DNA from: an uncultured Clostridium sp.
GTDB taxonomy: Bacteria > Bacillota > Clostridia > Clostridiales > Clostridiaceae
DNA length: 64,000 bases
Reading direction: 5' to 3'
Assembly (NCBI RefSeq): GCF_947072515.1
Contig: NZ_CAMTIG010000009.1
Span: forward strand, 32,056-96,055
The translations under genes were made by a program, and so were the position numbers. Shown piece by piece: positions 17,586-26,672 of this stretch. The stretch's first letter is position 1, and every line of letters starts with the position of its first letter. Under the pieces are notes generated by a model. The model had not been told where the DNA came from, made no database searches, and saw only the letters and a list, made by a program, of their open reading frames with translations.

Positions 17586-18456
17586 GGGGTTATTTAGCGT
17601 ATCACCGGGACCGTATATAAGGAAAGGAAATTGTGTAAATAAGATAATTTTAGATTTTATTATAGGGTTAGTACCAGCTACTATTGCAGGGTTATATTTT
17701 TATGGTGTAGATGGATTCAAAATAATATTAGCAGCACTAGTGACTAGTATTATAGCAGAGGGAACTTGGAATAAATTGATTTTAAAGAAAAAATTCTTTG
17801 ATGATTTAAGTCCCATTTTAAATGGACTTTTATTGGCACTTATAATGCCTACATATGTTCCAATGTGGATTGTAGTAATTGGAAGTTTATTTGGAGTTAT
17901 AGTAGTGAAAAAGTTTTTTGGTGGCTATGGGCAAAATTTTATGGAACCTACAGCTGCAACGAAAGCATTTTTAATTGCCTCTTGGGCATCTGTTATGGCA
18001 AAGCCAGTGACGGAGTCAGTTGGAGTTACATCAGAGGGAGTAACATTAATCCATAAATTTATTGGGCAACCCGTAGGTAATATAGGTGAGGGATCTATAT
18101 TAGCGATTTTAATTGGAGGAGTTTATCTCTTATTAAGAGGAAGAATAAGTATTAGAGCACCTTTTGCATTTATTGTAGCAGCAACAGTTTTTTGTGTTTA
18201 TAATGGTAAACCGTATCTATTACCAGGTGCATTTTATTTTTCAGCTATATTTTTAGCAACAGATTATGCAACATCACCAATAACTAATTGGGGACAAGTT
18301 ATCTTTGGAAGTTTAGCAGGAATTTTAGCAGCAGTAATAGCAGTTAAAGGATATAATCCAGAAGGCCCTTATTATGCAATTATTATAATGAATCTTGCAG
18401 CTCCATTAATTGAATATTTAACAACTAAAACTTATAAAAAGGGGTGTGTTAAATAA
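17578..18456 (+). CDS. rnfD: Rnf complex membrane subunit D
   Basis: About 292 residues with around nine membrane helices. It opens with SPGPYIR, the classic RnfD/NqrB start. It carries a flavin in known complexes, attached to a Thr in an S/T-G-A-T-type motif. The matching place here reads SEGVT, which is atypical. The conserved block GNIGEGSILAILIGG and the late motif ATDYATSPITNWG are present. TTG 17578 has AGGAGTGA at good spacing; GTG 17569 lies inside that site. It overlaps the rnfC stop by 8 bases and touches rnfG. Confidence 0.92.
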   Translation: MSKGLFSVSPGPYIRKGNCVNKIILDFIIGLVPATIAGLYFYGVDGFKIILAALVTSIIAEGTWNKLILKKKFFDDLSPILNGLLLALIMPTYVPMWIVVIGSLFGVIVVKKFFGGYGQNFMEPTAATKAFLIASWASVMAKPVTESVGVTSEGVTLIHKFIGQPVGNIGEGSILAILIGGVYLLLRGRISIRAPFAFIVAATVFCVYNGKPYLLPGAFYFSAIFLATDYATSPITNWGQVIFGSLAGILAAVIAVKGYNPEGPYYAIIIMNLAAPLIEYLTTKTYKKGCVK

Positions 18457-19067
18457 TGAGAGAAAACTTAAAACTTGGAGGAATATTATTAGGCGTAACA
18501 ATGATAGCGGGGATTCTTTTAGGTGCAGTAAATAATTTGACTAAAGATGCTATTTTAGAAAATTCAAAAATAAATAAAGATGATTTACGACTTATTATGA
18601 AGGAAGCAAATAAGATAGAAGATACAGACTTTGAATTAGGAGAAGATGATGGAATAAAGGAAGTTTATTTAGCAAAGTCTGAAGATAAAGAAGTTGGATA
18701 CGTATTTAAAGTTACGACTAAAGGATTCCATGGACCTATAGATATGTTTGTAGGAGTAGCAGAAGATAAATTAAGTGGGATGAAAATATCATCGCATACT
18801 GAAACACCAGGGCTTGGAGCTAGAATTGAAGAGGAAGAATTTAGAGCGGAATTTACAGATAAACTTATAGAAAAGAGTCTAGAAATAGTTAAAATGGAGC
18901 CAGCAGAAGAACATCAAATAGATGGAATATCAGGAGCTACTGTTTCCTCTAAAGCAGTGGGGACAGCTGTAAATGAAGTTATAAATTTTTATAGAGAAAA
19001 TATAAAAGGTGAGGAAGTAGATGATGAAATAGATGCTACTACTGGAGCTAGTGAATCAGATTGGTAG
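18456..19067 (+). CDS. rnfG: Rnf complex subunit G, covalent-FMN protein
   Basis: 203 residues. One membrane helix (about 8-28) anchors an extracytoplasmic FMN-binding domain. The flavinylation motif DGISGATVSS near 155-165 is complete, so Thr in SGAT should receive FMN by an ApbE-type transferase. It overlaps the rnfD stop by one base (TAATG) with AAGGGGTG upstream. The C-terminal 20 residues are acidic and Thr-rich. Confidence 0.95.
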   Translation: MRENLKLGGILLGVTMIAGILLGAVNNLTKDAILENSKINKDDLRLIMKEANKIEDTDFELGEDDGIKEVYLAKSEDKEVGYVFKVTTKGFHGPIDMFVGVAEDKLSGMKISSHTETPGLGARIEEEEFRAEFTDKLIEKSLEIVKMEPAEEHQIDGISGATVSSKAVGTAVNEVINFYRENIKGEEVDDEIDATTGASESDW

Positions 19068-19076
19068 GAGGATATC

Positions 19077-19769
19077 ATGGGAAAGTTAATTGAGAGATTA
19101 AAAAATGGAATTATAACTGAAAATCCTATATTTGTGCAGGTGTTAGCAATGTGTCCAACTCTTGCAGTAACTACAAGTGCTAAAAATGCAGTTGGAATGG
19201 GTATTGCAACAACAGTAGTATTAATATTTTCTAATATGATAATATCAGCTATTAGAAAATTTATTCCAGATAAAATAAGAATACCTTCATATATAGTTGT
19301 TATAGCATCTTTTGTTACGATGTTAGAAATGCTTATGCAAGGATATGTTCCAGAACTATATAAATCTTTGGGAATATTTATACCGTTAATTGTAGTTAAC
19401 TGTGTAATTTTAGGAAGAGCAGAAAGTTATGCATCTAAAAATAAAGTAATACCATCTATTTTTGATGCAATAGGAATGGGTCTTGGCTTTACTGTAGCAT
19501 TATTCTTAATAGGTTCATTTAGAGAAGTTTTAGGAAATAGTAGTATCCTAGGAATAAATATTATGTGGGAAAGTTTTAAACCAGTATCAATAATGATTTT
19601 AGCACCAGGAGCATTTTTTACGTTAGGAATTCTAATGACTATTTTGAATTATTTTAGTTTGAAAAAAGATAAAAAACCTTTAGAAGATAAATGTGGTGGA
19701 GGATGTGCAAATTGTTCTTCATGTGGTGATGGGGAATTAAAATCTAAAGAAATAGAAATTAAAAGATAA
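19077..19769 (+). CDS. rnfE: Rnf complex membrane subunit E with Cys-rich tail
   Basis: 230 residues with six membrane helices. The conserved half-channel motifs (ENPIFVQVLAMCPTLAVT, then PLIVVNCVILGRAE) mark the RnfA/RnfE family, whose conserved Cys residues coordinate an intramembrane cluster at the A/E interface. After the last helix comes a soluble tail with Cys206, Cys210, Cys213 and Cys216 (CGGGCANCSSC), capable of binding a metal or cluster. AGGAGG precedes ATG 19077. Confidence 0.95.
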   Translation: MGKLIERLKNGIITENPIFVQVLAMCPTLAVTTSAKNAVGMGIATTVVLIFSNMIISAIRKFIPDKIRIPSYIVVIASFVTMLEMLMQGYVPELYKSLGIFIPLIVVNCVILGRAESYASKNKVIPSIFDAIGMGLGFTVALFLIGSFREVLGNSSILGINIMWESFKPVSIMILAPGAFFTLGILMTILNYFSLKKDKKPLEDKCGGGCANCSSCGDGELKSKEIEIKR

Positions 19770-19783
19770 AAGGGGAAGAATAT

Positions 19784-20362
19784 ATGGAATTACTACTTAT
19801 ATTTGTTAGTGCTATGCTTGTAAATAATTTTGTTCTTTCAAAATTCTTAGGAATATGTTCATTCCTTGGAGTGTCTAAAAAGAAAGATGCAGCTATAGGT
19901 ATGGGACTTGCAGTTACATTTGTAATGGTATTAGCATCAATAATGTCATTTTTAGTTTACAATGGAATTTTAGTAAAATTTGAACTTGAATATTTATCAA
20001 CAATAGCTAATGTATTAGTTATTGCAGCTTTAGTTCAATTTGTAGAAATGGCTATGAAAAAGATAAGTCCTACCCTTCATAAGGCATTAGGTATATATTT
20101 ACCATTAATAACTACAAACTGTGCAGTGCTTGGAATGGCAGTTTTAAATATACAAGAAGGATATACATTTATTCAAGCTTTAGTAAATGGAGTAGGAGCT
20201 GCAGCAGGATTTATGCTATCAATAGTTCTTTTAGCATTTATAAGAGAGAAAATAGATAATAATGAAAATATACCAGTAGTTTTAAGAGGATTACCAATAA
20301 CTTTATTTACAGCAGGGTTAATGGCAATTGCTTTCTTAGGATTTCAAGGATTAATACATTAG
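19784..20362 (+). CDS. rnfA: Rnf complex membrane subunit A
   Basis: 192 residues, the standard length, with six membrane helices. FVLSKFLGICSFLGVSKK and PLITTNCAVLGMA carry the conserved cysteines of RnfA. It pairs with RnfE in the membrane core. AAAGGGGAAG precedes ATG 19784, and rnfB follows 10 bases after the stop. Confidence 0.97.
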   Translation: MELLLIFVSAMLVNNFVLSKFLGICSFLGVSKKKDAAIGMGLAVTFVMVLASIMSFLVYNGILVKFELEYLSTIANVLVIAALVQFVEMAMKKISPTLHKALGIYLPLITTNCAVLGMAVLNIQEGYTFIQALVNGVGAAAGFMLSIVLLAFIREKIDNNENIPVVLRGLPITLFTAGLMAIAFLGFQGLIH

Positions 20363-20372
20363 GGAGGGATTT

Positions 20373-21161
20373 ATGAATATATTATATGCAGCATTAAGTT
20401 TAGGAGGACTTGGCTTAATATTTGGAATATTACTTGGATTTGCATCAAAAAAATTCCAAGTGAAAGTAGATCCGAAAATACCAAAGCTTAGAGAATCTCT
20501 TCCAGGAGCTAACTGTGGAGGCTGTGGTTATCCAGGCTGTGATGCTTATGCAGAGGCAGTGGTTTTGGAAGGGGCAAAAGGAAGTTTATGCACTGTTGGA
20601 GGAATAGAAATAGCTAAAAAAGTTTCAGATATATTAGATATTGAAGTTAGTTTAGAGGAAAGAAAGACTGCTTTTGTAAAATGTAGTGGAGATTGTGGTA
20701 GTGCAAAGCGTAATTTTTATTATACGGGAATATCTAATTGTGAGGAAGGAGCAGCTTTAGAAACAAAAGGTGGAAAAGCATGTTCATATGGTTGTTTAGG
20801 TCTTGCAAGTTGTGTAAGAGTTTGTGAATTTGAGGCAATTACAGTAGAAAATGGAGTTGCAAGAGTAAATAAAGAAAAATGTACAAATTGTGGAGCATGT
20901 ATAGATAAGTGTCCAAAGGGATTAATTATATCAGTAGAAGAAAGCAAGAAAGTAAGAGTAACTTGTAATTCTCAAGATAAAGGAAAAGAAGTCAGATCAA
21001 ACTGTGCAGTAGGATGTATTGGGTGTACTTTATGCCAGAGAACTTGCCCAAAATCAGCTATAAAAATAAAAAATTCATTAGCAAGGGTTAAATATAGTGA
21101 GTGTATAAATTGTGGACTATGTATAAAAAAATGTCCAACTAAGGCGATAGGTTTTAAATAA
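20373..21161 (+). CDS. rnfB: Rnf complex ferredoxin-type subunit B
   Basis: 262 residues. An N-terminal membrane helix (about 5-25) is followed by the Fes-type motif GANCGGCGYPGCD with a later Cys. Four more cysteine groups then bind 4Fe-4S clusters: CVRVC, CTNCGACIDKC, CIGCTLCQRTC and CINCGLCIKKC. RnfB receives electrons from reduced ferredoxin and passes them to the membrane subunits. It is the last gene of the operon, with a terminator 10 bases on. Confidence 0.96.
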   Translation: MNILYAALSLGGLGLIFGILLGFASKKFQVKVDPKIPKLRESLPGANCGGCGYPGCDAYAEAVVLEGAKGSLCTVGGIEIAKKVSDILDIEVSLEERKTAFVKCSGDCGSAKRNFYYTGISNCEEGAALETKGGKACSYGCLGLASCVRVCEFEAITVENGVARVNKEKCTNCGACIDKCPKGLIISVEESKKVRVTCNSQDKGKEVRSNCAVGCIGCTLCQRTCPKSAIKIKNSLARVKYSECINCGLCIKKCPTKAIGFK

Positions 21162-21171
21162 TAAAATGGGG

Positions 21172-21204
21172 AGGAATAGATACTTATAGAATCTATTCCT
21201 TTTA
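21172..21204 (+). terminator. Terminator of the rnf operon
   Basis: A perfect 10-bp stem (AGGAATAGAT with ATCTATTCCT) around ACTTATAGA, then TTTT. Confidence 0.8.
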
Positions 21205-21321
21205 TAAATTAAATAGAAAATACATAATATATAGTAGAGGAATAAAATTAACATTTTATCAATCTATATATCTAGTTTATACGATATAATATTATAAAAC
21301 AGTTATTTAAGGAGGAAGAAA

Positions 21322-21912
21322 ATGAAATTTGATGATTTAGCAAAAAATTGGGAAACAGAAGAAGTGAAAGAAAGAGCAGAGCTAGTTTCAGAAAAAATAA
21401 AAAAATTAAAAGGAAATAATGCAAGAAAAGCATTAGAGTTTGGAGCAGGAACAGGGCTAATTAGCTTTAAGTTAAAAGATGAATTTGACCAGATTGATTT
21501 AATAGATACATCGGCAAATATGCTGAAGGTAGCACAAGAGAGAGATAAAACAATAAAAGTATTTAATATTAATATTTTAGAAGAAGAAATTGATGAAAAA
21601 TATGATGTAATATATACATCAATGGCATTACATCATGTTTTAGAAGTAGATAAGGCTATAGAGAAGTTTTACTCATTGTTAAATGAGAAGGGACAATTAT
21701 ATATCATAGATTTAGAACCGGATAATGGAGATTTTCATTATGGAGTGGATGATTTTAATGGTTATGATGGATTTAGTAAGGATGAGATAGAAGGAAAATT
21801 AAAAAAAGCTAATTTTAAGATTGAAAAATTTGAAGATATATTTACAGGAGAGAAAAATCAAAAAGGTAAAGATATTACATATACTTTATTTATGGTTAAA
21901 GCGATAAAGTAA
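21322..21912 (+). CDS. Class I SAM-dependent methyltransferase
   Basis: 196 residues. The SAM-binding glycine motif is LEFGAGTGLIS (about 35-45), motif II is DLIDTS, and the post-II segment is DVIYTSMALHHV, as in UbiE/Methyltransf_11-type enzymes. It should be cytosolic. The substrate cannot be told. GGAGGAAG precedes ATG 21322. No operon partner is visible. Confidence 0.88.
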   Translation: MKFDDLAKNWETEEVKERAELVSEKIKKLKGNNARKALEFGAGTGLISFKLKDEFDQIDLIDTSANMLKVAQERDKTIKVFNINILEEEIDEKYDVIYTSMALHHVLEVDKAIEKFYSLLNEKGQLYIIDLEPDNGDFHYGVDDFNGYDGFSKDEIEGKLKKANFKIEKFEDIFTGEKNQKGKDITYTLFMVKAIK

Positions 21913-21972
21913 TAGAAATAAATATTATGTTACCAGTTTAATTAAATTTTTCCATAATGCCCCTCCATAAAT

Positions 21973-22000
21973 TTGTTATAAAGATATGATATTATATAAA
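21973..22000 (+). promoter_or_regulatory. Candidate promoter for the leader of the 264-aa membrane protein
   Basis: TTGTTA at 21973-21978, a 16-base spacer and TATAAA at 21995-22000. Transcripts would begin near 22007 and cross both downstream hairpins. Confidence 0.45.
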
Positions 22001-22025
22001 TACAAAATGATTATAGAAGATTGAG

Positions 22026-22059
22026 ATTTATAAATAAATAGTTAAATTTATTTATAAAT
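22026..22059 (+). repeat. Perfect 14-bp inverted repeat in the leader
   Basis: ATTTATAAATAAAT at 22026-22039 and its exact complement at 22046-22059, with loop AGTTAA. It has no T tract and lies just upstream of a terminator-like hairpin. Confidence 0.7.
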
Positions 22060-22071
22060 TCTGATTTGAAT

Positions 22072-22110
22072 ATAACAAGGATATATAATAATATTCTTGT
22101 TATGTTTTTA
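22072..22110 (+). terminator. Terminator-like hairpin directly before the ribosome site (possible attenuator)
   Basis: A 13-bp stem (ATAACAAGGATAT with ATATTCTTGTTAT, one wobble) around ATAATA, followed by GTTTTTAT. It ends only a few bases before the GAAGGGGGC ribosome site of the next gene. Confidence 0.55.
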
Positions 22111-22128
22111 TAAAGAAGGGGGCTAGAA

Positions 22129-22923
22129 ATGAAGAAATTAAAGAAACACACGAAAGAAACCATAATTATAGGTATAATTTTAATTGGACTATCTTTATTT
22201 TTACATTTTTTACACTATAAAATATTCAATGACTTACATCATACCTTAATATTCCTTTTTGCAGATATTGCTTTTATTCCAATGGATGTATTCTTTACTG
22301 CATTTGTAATAGAAAGATTATTAGATAAGAGGGAAAAAGCACATAAATTAGAAAAACTTATTATTATTAAAGGAGTATTCTTTTCAGAGTTTGGAACAGA
22401 ACTTTTAGAGGAGTTTATAAAAGCAGATGATAATGTGAAAATAATAGGTGATGAAGCACATATAAGTAAAGAGTGGGGAAAAGAAGAATTTAAAAATTTA
22501 GAGAAAATAACTAAAGAATATAGTTTTGAAATTAATCCAGATAAACTTAACATAGAAAAGATATCTAAAATTTTAAATGATAATAAGGAGTACATAGTTT
22601 CAACAATAACAAATCCAACACTTATGGAACATGAAAGTTTTTCAGAACTTGCTATTTCATTATTCCATTTAAGAGATGAACTTCAAGATAGATATTTTAA
22701 AATGGAGTATGAGTGTGGGTGTTGTGATAGAGGTCACATTGCAAAGGATGTGCAAGTATCTTATAGATACATAGTAAATGGATGGGTTATGTATATGAAC
22801 CATTTAAAAGAAGAGTATCCACAATTATTTGTGAAGGCGATGATTCAAAATCCATTTGAACAAAAAAGCTTTGAAGAAAAATATGAAGTTTATAAATTAA
22901 AAAAAGAAAATTATGATAAATAG
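22129..22923 (+). CDS. Unknown two-helix membrane protein with large cytosolic domain
   Basis: 264 residues that I do not recognise. Two membrane helices (about 10-28 and 40-63) form an N-terminal hairpin. A mostly helical, charged cytosolic region of about 190 residues follows. It includes a small Cys cluster, YECGCCDRGH (near 205), that could bind metal. GAAGGGGGC precedes ATG 22129. A promoter, an inverted repeat and a terminator-like hairpin lie upstream, so expression may be attenuated. It is monocistronic and convergent with threonine deaminase. Confidence 0.75.
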   Translation: MKKLKKHTKETIIIGIILIGLSLFLHFLHYKIFNDLHHTLIFLFADIAFIPMDVFFTAFVIERLLDKREKAHKLEKLIIIKGVFFSEFGTELLEEFIKADDNVKIIGDEAHISKEWGKEEFKNLEKITKEYSFEINPDKLNIEKISKILNDNKEYIVSTITNPTLMEHESFSELAISLFHLRDELQDRYFKMEYECGCCDRGHIAKDVQVSYRYIVNGWVMYMNHLKEEYPQLFVKAMIQNPFEQKSFEEKYEVYKLKKENYDK

Positions 22924-22956
22924 AAATAGGGTCTTATATAAGACCCTATTTTGTTT
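22924..22956. terminator. Bidirectional terminator between convergent genes
   Basis: The arms AAATAGGGTCTTA and TAAGACCCTATTT pair perfectly, with TTGTTT on the plus side and an A/T-rich minus side. It serves the membrane protein and the threonine deaminase gene. Confidence 0.85.
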
Positions 22957-22963
22957 GAAAGTT

Positions 22964-24163
22964 TTAATACATTTGAGTAATGATATATCCATTGTCCATA
23001 AGACATGTTTTAACTCGATCTATATGTTCAAAGCCATTAGTTTCAACGGTGACTTCAAGATGAACATTTTTTAATTTATTGGCAGCCTTAAATTGATTAT
23101 GCTCAAGTTTAACAACATTAACATGTAGACTGCTTAGTATTTTAGAAATTTTAGTTAATTCACCAGGTATATTTGGAAGTTCTAAAGTGAAACAGAAAAG
23201 TCTATTTCGTTTAACTAAACCACTATTTATAAGTGAGGTTATAGTAAGCATATCTATGTTTCCACCACTTATTATAGATACGATATTTTTATTTACACAA
23301 TCTAGTTTAGATAAGGCTGCAAGTGAAGCAGCTCCAGATGCTTCAGCAACTAATTTATGTTTTTCACTTAAAATTAAAAAGGCATCTACTATTTCAGAAT
23401 CAGATACTTCTATAATATCATCAACATATTCGCGTATAAAAGAAAAGTTTAATTCCCCAGGAGATTTTACAGCAATACCATCAGCGATAGTATTAACATC
23501 GTCAAGATTTATAAGCTTATTAGCATAGAAACTTTTCTTCATAGCATTTGCACCAGATGCTTGGACACCGATAATTTTTATATTAGGATTTATTTCTTTA
23601 GCAGCAAGTGCTATTCCAGAGATGAGACCACCTCCGCCAATAGGACAAAGAATTATATCAATATGCTTAAGATCCTCAAATAATTCTAAAGCAATAGTTC
23701 CCTGTCCATAAATAATATTTATATCATTGAAAGGATGAATAAACGTCATCTCTTCTTCAAGTTCTATTTTTTTTGCAGTTTTATAGGCATCATCATAACA
23801 ATCACCACTAAGAATAACATTACCACCTAAATCACGAGTTGATTGAACCTTTAAATATGGTGTTGTTTTTGGCATTACAATTGTAGAATCTATATTTACA
23901 AAGTTAGAAGCAAAAGCAACTCCTTGAGCATGATTTCCGGCTGATGAACAAACTACCCCTTTACTTTTTTCTACATCAGATAGAGATTTAATTTTATTTA
24001 AAGCTCCACGAATTTTATAAGCCCCTGTTAATTGTAAATTCTCACATTTCATATATACATTATTATTACAAGATTTTGAAAAAACATTGCTATATAAAAG
24101 TGGTGTCTTAAGAATAGTTTCTCTTATATTTTCTCTAGCTTCTTTAATGTTTTCTAAATGCAT
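22964..24163 (-). CDS. ilvA: Threonine ammonia-lyase with C-terminal ACT domain
   Basis: 399 residues. It deaminates threonine to 2-oxobutanoate and ammonia using PLP. The PLP lysine is in GAYKIRGA (near 50), the phosphate cradle is ISGGGL-like (CPIGGGGLISG), and SSAGNHAQGV marks the family. Residues about 325-399 form one ACT domain, the usual allosteric module of the short deaminase form. GGGGG precedes ATG 24163, and a consensus promoter lies upstream. Whether it serves isoleucine synthesis or threonine breakdown is not clear; no ilv genes are adjacent. Confidence 0.94.
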   Translation of the reverse strand: MHLENIKEARENIRETILKTPLLYSNVFSKSCNNNVYMKCENLQLTGAYKIRGALNKIKSLSDVEKSKGVVCSSAGNHAQGVAFASNFVNIDSTIVMPKTTPYLKVQSTRDLGGNVILSGDCYDDAYKTAKKIELEEEMTFIHPFNDINIIYGQGTIALELFEDLKHIDIILCPIGGGGLISGIALAAKEINPNIKIIGVQASGANAMKKSFYANKLINLDDVNTIADGIAVKSPGELNFSFIREYVDDIIEVSDSEIVDAFLILSEKHKLVAEASGAASLAALSKLDCVNKNIVSIISGGNIDMLTITSLINSGLVKRNRLFCFTLELPNIPGELTKISKILSSLHVNVVKLEHNQFKAANKLKNVHLEVTVETNGFEHIDRVKTCLMDNGYIITQMY

Positions 24164-24196
24164 AAAAATTCCCCCTTAAGAAAGTAATATAATTAA

Positions 24197-24225
24197 ATTA
24201 TACCTTCTTAACGAAATATTCACAA
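24197..24225 (-). promoter_or_regulatory. Sigma-A promoter for threonine ammonia-lyase
   Basis: On the minus strand, TTGTGA (24225-24220), a 17-base spacer and TATAAT (24202-24197), 33 bases before the start codon. Confidence 0.75.
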
Positions 24226-24380
24226 TTAAAAGAATAGGATTTAAGAAAATAGTGGAAGTTTTAAATAAATCTTTACCAAAAAATAGAGTTTTAATTAAAT
24301 GTTAACATAAGTATAAAAGAAAATAAAAATTAATAAGGTATACTTATGAGGAAACAGGATAGAAAAGTGAGATAAAATAT

Positions 24381-26660
24381 ATGAAAGATATAAGAAAAAT
24401 ATATATTTTTATGGTCGCATATATTATTGCAACTATATTACCAGTATTTATTTTAGTTAATAAAGTACCTGTATATGTGGTGTGGATAGGTGGTGCAATA
24501 CTAACTGTTTACTTACTATCAGTAAAAAAGAAAAAATTTATAAATTTAGGGCTTTTATTTGCATTTGTTATAACAGCAATACAATTATTTGTTATTTTTT
24601 TAGTAGTAGATCATGAAAAAATGATTGCTTTATCTATATGTATTAGTATGATACATATGATAAATTCATATATTATCTATAAATTAATAAATAATAGAGG
24701 AAGGCTAAATGAAGCTAATTTATATAAAATAATAGATAAGACTTTTTTCAGAGTAATTCCAACCATTGGAGTTTCGAGTGTTTTAGAACAAATATTATAT
24801 TCTATAGGTAGAGCTAATAATGTAGATTTTGCACTTTATAATTTTCTATTGCCGAACTTTTTAGGATATGTATTAGTTTTTAGTGTGGTATACATAATCT
24901 TTAAAAATAATGTAAGAAAGATAGTGTTAACATTTAGGTTTTATATATTTTTCATTGTAATATTTATATTTAATATAGAAGAAATATCTTTGGCTAATGT
25001 ATTTGATATGAATAGATCACATTTAGAATATTTATCAATATTTATTCTAGTATTAGCATGTATAATATTAAAACCGGAGGAGTTTATTTTTTTAATTATA
25101 GAAGATTTTATAGTATCTTTTTTTATGATATCTCATTTTTTAGATACTCTATCAATGATGTATAGAGAATATATGGTTTTAGATTTACAATTATTTTATA
25201 CAGTCGTAATGGCAACAGCTTTTTTCTTAATTGTTTTAAAGTCAGAAAATAAACGATTAATAGAAGAAATTAGTATTAAAAACAATATATTAGAAAAGGA
25301 AGTTGAAGATAATAAGGAAATGCTAAAAAAAGTAACATTACTTATTGATTCTATAAAAAATACGGCATTTATAGCAGATGAAGATGGAGAAATAATATAT
25401 TCAAATAATGAATTTAAAAAGCTTATAGATGTAAAAAATATAAAAGATAAACAATGCTTATATAAAGTATTCTATGATTTAAAAAAAGGGGCTAAAAATA
25501 TAATAAGAAAAGAAATAAATGTTAAAGAGAGTTTTATAATGCAAGAAATTTTTATTTCAAATTATGAAAATAAGACATTTATTTCTGGTATAGGAACAGA
25601 TATAACAAGACTAAAAAGAATTCAAGAAAAACTTGAAAATTCTAAAAAAGAAGCTGAAGATGCAAATAATGCAAAAACTTCACTTATAAGTCGTGTAAGT
25701 CATGAATTAAAAACACCAATGAACACAATTACAGCAGTAAATTTTCTTTTATCAGAAACAAATTTAGATAATAAACAAAGAGATTATATTAAAAAAATCG
25801 ATAAGGCATCAGAATTTTTATTAAAGATGATAGAAGATATTTTATTTGTTTCTAAAGTTACAAAATCAAAATTAAATTTAGAAGAAAGTAAGATAGATTT
25901 TTTTGATATGATTCAAACTATTATAATGTTAAAAGAAGATGTAATAAGAAAAAAAGGAATAAAATTTATTTATTTTATAGATAGAGAATTACCAAGTTAT
26001 GTTATTGGGGATGCATTTAGAATAAAGCAAATTTTAATAAATATTATTGGAAATTCAATAAAATTTACAGAAGAAGGATTTATAAATTTTACAGTTAAAT
26101 GGTTATATCAGAGAGAAGATATGGCTTATATTAAATTTATTATAGAGGATACAGGAATTGGAATAAGTGCTGAAAAGAAAGATAAAATTTTTGAGCCATT
26201 TACTCAAGAAGATGAGGGAATAGCTAGAAAATATGGAGGCACAGGTATTGGACTTACAATATGTAAAAATTTAGCCGAACAAATGAATGGAGAAATACAT
26301 TTAGAAAGTCAAAAGGGAATGGGAAGTAGATTTGAAGTTACAATACCCTTTAAGATTTATAATGAAACAAAGGAAGATTTAGAACAGATAAGTCAAGTAA
26401 TAGAGGCAAAAGAAGAAACTAGAGAGTTTTATAATAATGAAGTTGATGAAAAAATTATTTTAAGAAAATTGAGTTATATAGAAGAAATTATAAAGATAGA
26501 TTTAGGTGAAACTATAGATAAAATAGAAGAGCTTTTTAAAGAAGTTAGTGGAACTAAATATGAAGAAAAAGTAGAGGAAATAAAAGAATTAATAGATACA
26601 TTCAAACTAGATGAAGCAATTAAACAAATAAATAATGTTAAAAAGATTTTAATAGTATAG
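24381..26660 (+). CDS. Membrane sensor histidine kinase with PAS-like region
   Basis: 759 residues. About eight membrane helices fill residues 8-290. A coiled coil follows (about 295-320), then a PAS-like segment (FIADEDGEIIYSNNEFKKL) and a HisKA domain with SRVSHELKTPMNTI (phospho-His). The HATPase_c domain has N-box IIGNSIKFTE, DTGIGIS and GGTGIGL. There is no receiver domain; a separate regulator is encoded 12 bases downstream. The last 100 residues form an acidic helical tail. The membrane part resembles integral sensor domains such as MASE-type, but I cannot assign one. The ribosome site is weak. Confidence 0.92.
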   Translation: MKDIRKIYIFMVAYIIATILPVFILVNKVPVYVVWIGGAILTVYLLSVKKKKFINLGLLFAFVITAIQLFVIFLVVDHEKMIALSICISMIHMINSYIIYKLINNRGRLNEANLYKIIDKTFFRVIPTIGVSSVLEQILYSIGRANNVDFALYNFLLPNFLGYVLVFSVVYIIFKNNVRKIVLTFRFYIFFIVIFIFNIEEISLANVFDMNRSHLEYLSIFILVLACIILKPEEFIFLIIEDFIVSFFMISHFLDTLSMMYREYMVLDLQLFYTVVMATAFFLIVLKSENKRLIEEISIKNNILEKEVEDNKEMLKKVTLLIDSIKNTAFIADEDGEIIYSNNEFKKLIDVKNIKDKQCLYKVFYDLKKGAKNIIRKEINVKESFIMQEIFISNYENKTFISGIGTDITRLKRIQEKLENSKKEAEDANNAKTSLISRVSHELKTPMNTITAVNFLLSETNLDNKQRDYIKKIDKASEFLLKMIEDILFVSKVTKSKLNLEESKIDFFDMIQTIIMLKEDVIRKKGIKFIYFIDRELPSYVIGDAFRIKQILINIIGNSIKFTEEGFINFTVKWLYQREDMAYIKFIIEDTGIGISAEKKDKIFEPFTQEDEGIARKYGGTGIGLTICKNLAEQMNGEIHLESQKGMGSRFEVTIPFKIYNETKEDLEQISQVIEAKEETREFYNNEVDEKIILRKLSYIEEIIKIDLGETIDKIEELFKEVSGTKYEEKVEEIKELIDTFKLDEAIKQINNVKKILIV

Positions 26661-26672
26661 GGATTTTATAGT

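Noticed and set aside
22239..22595. Minus-strand frame inside the 264-aa membrane protein gene
   Set aside because: Shadow of the plus-strand gene without ribosome site or terminator of its own.
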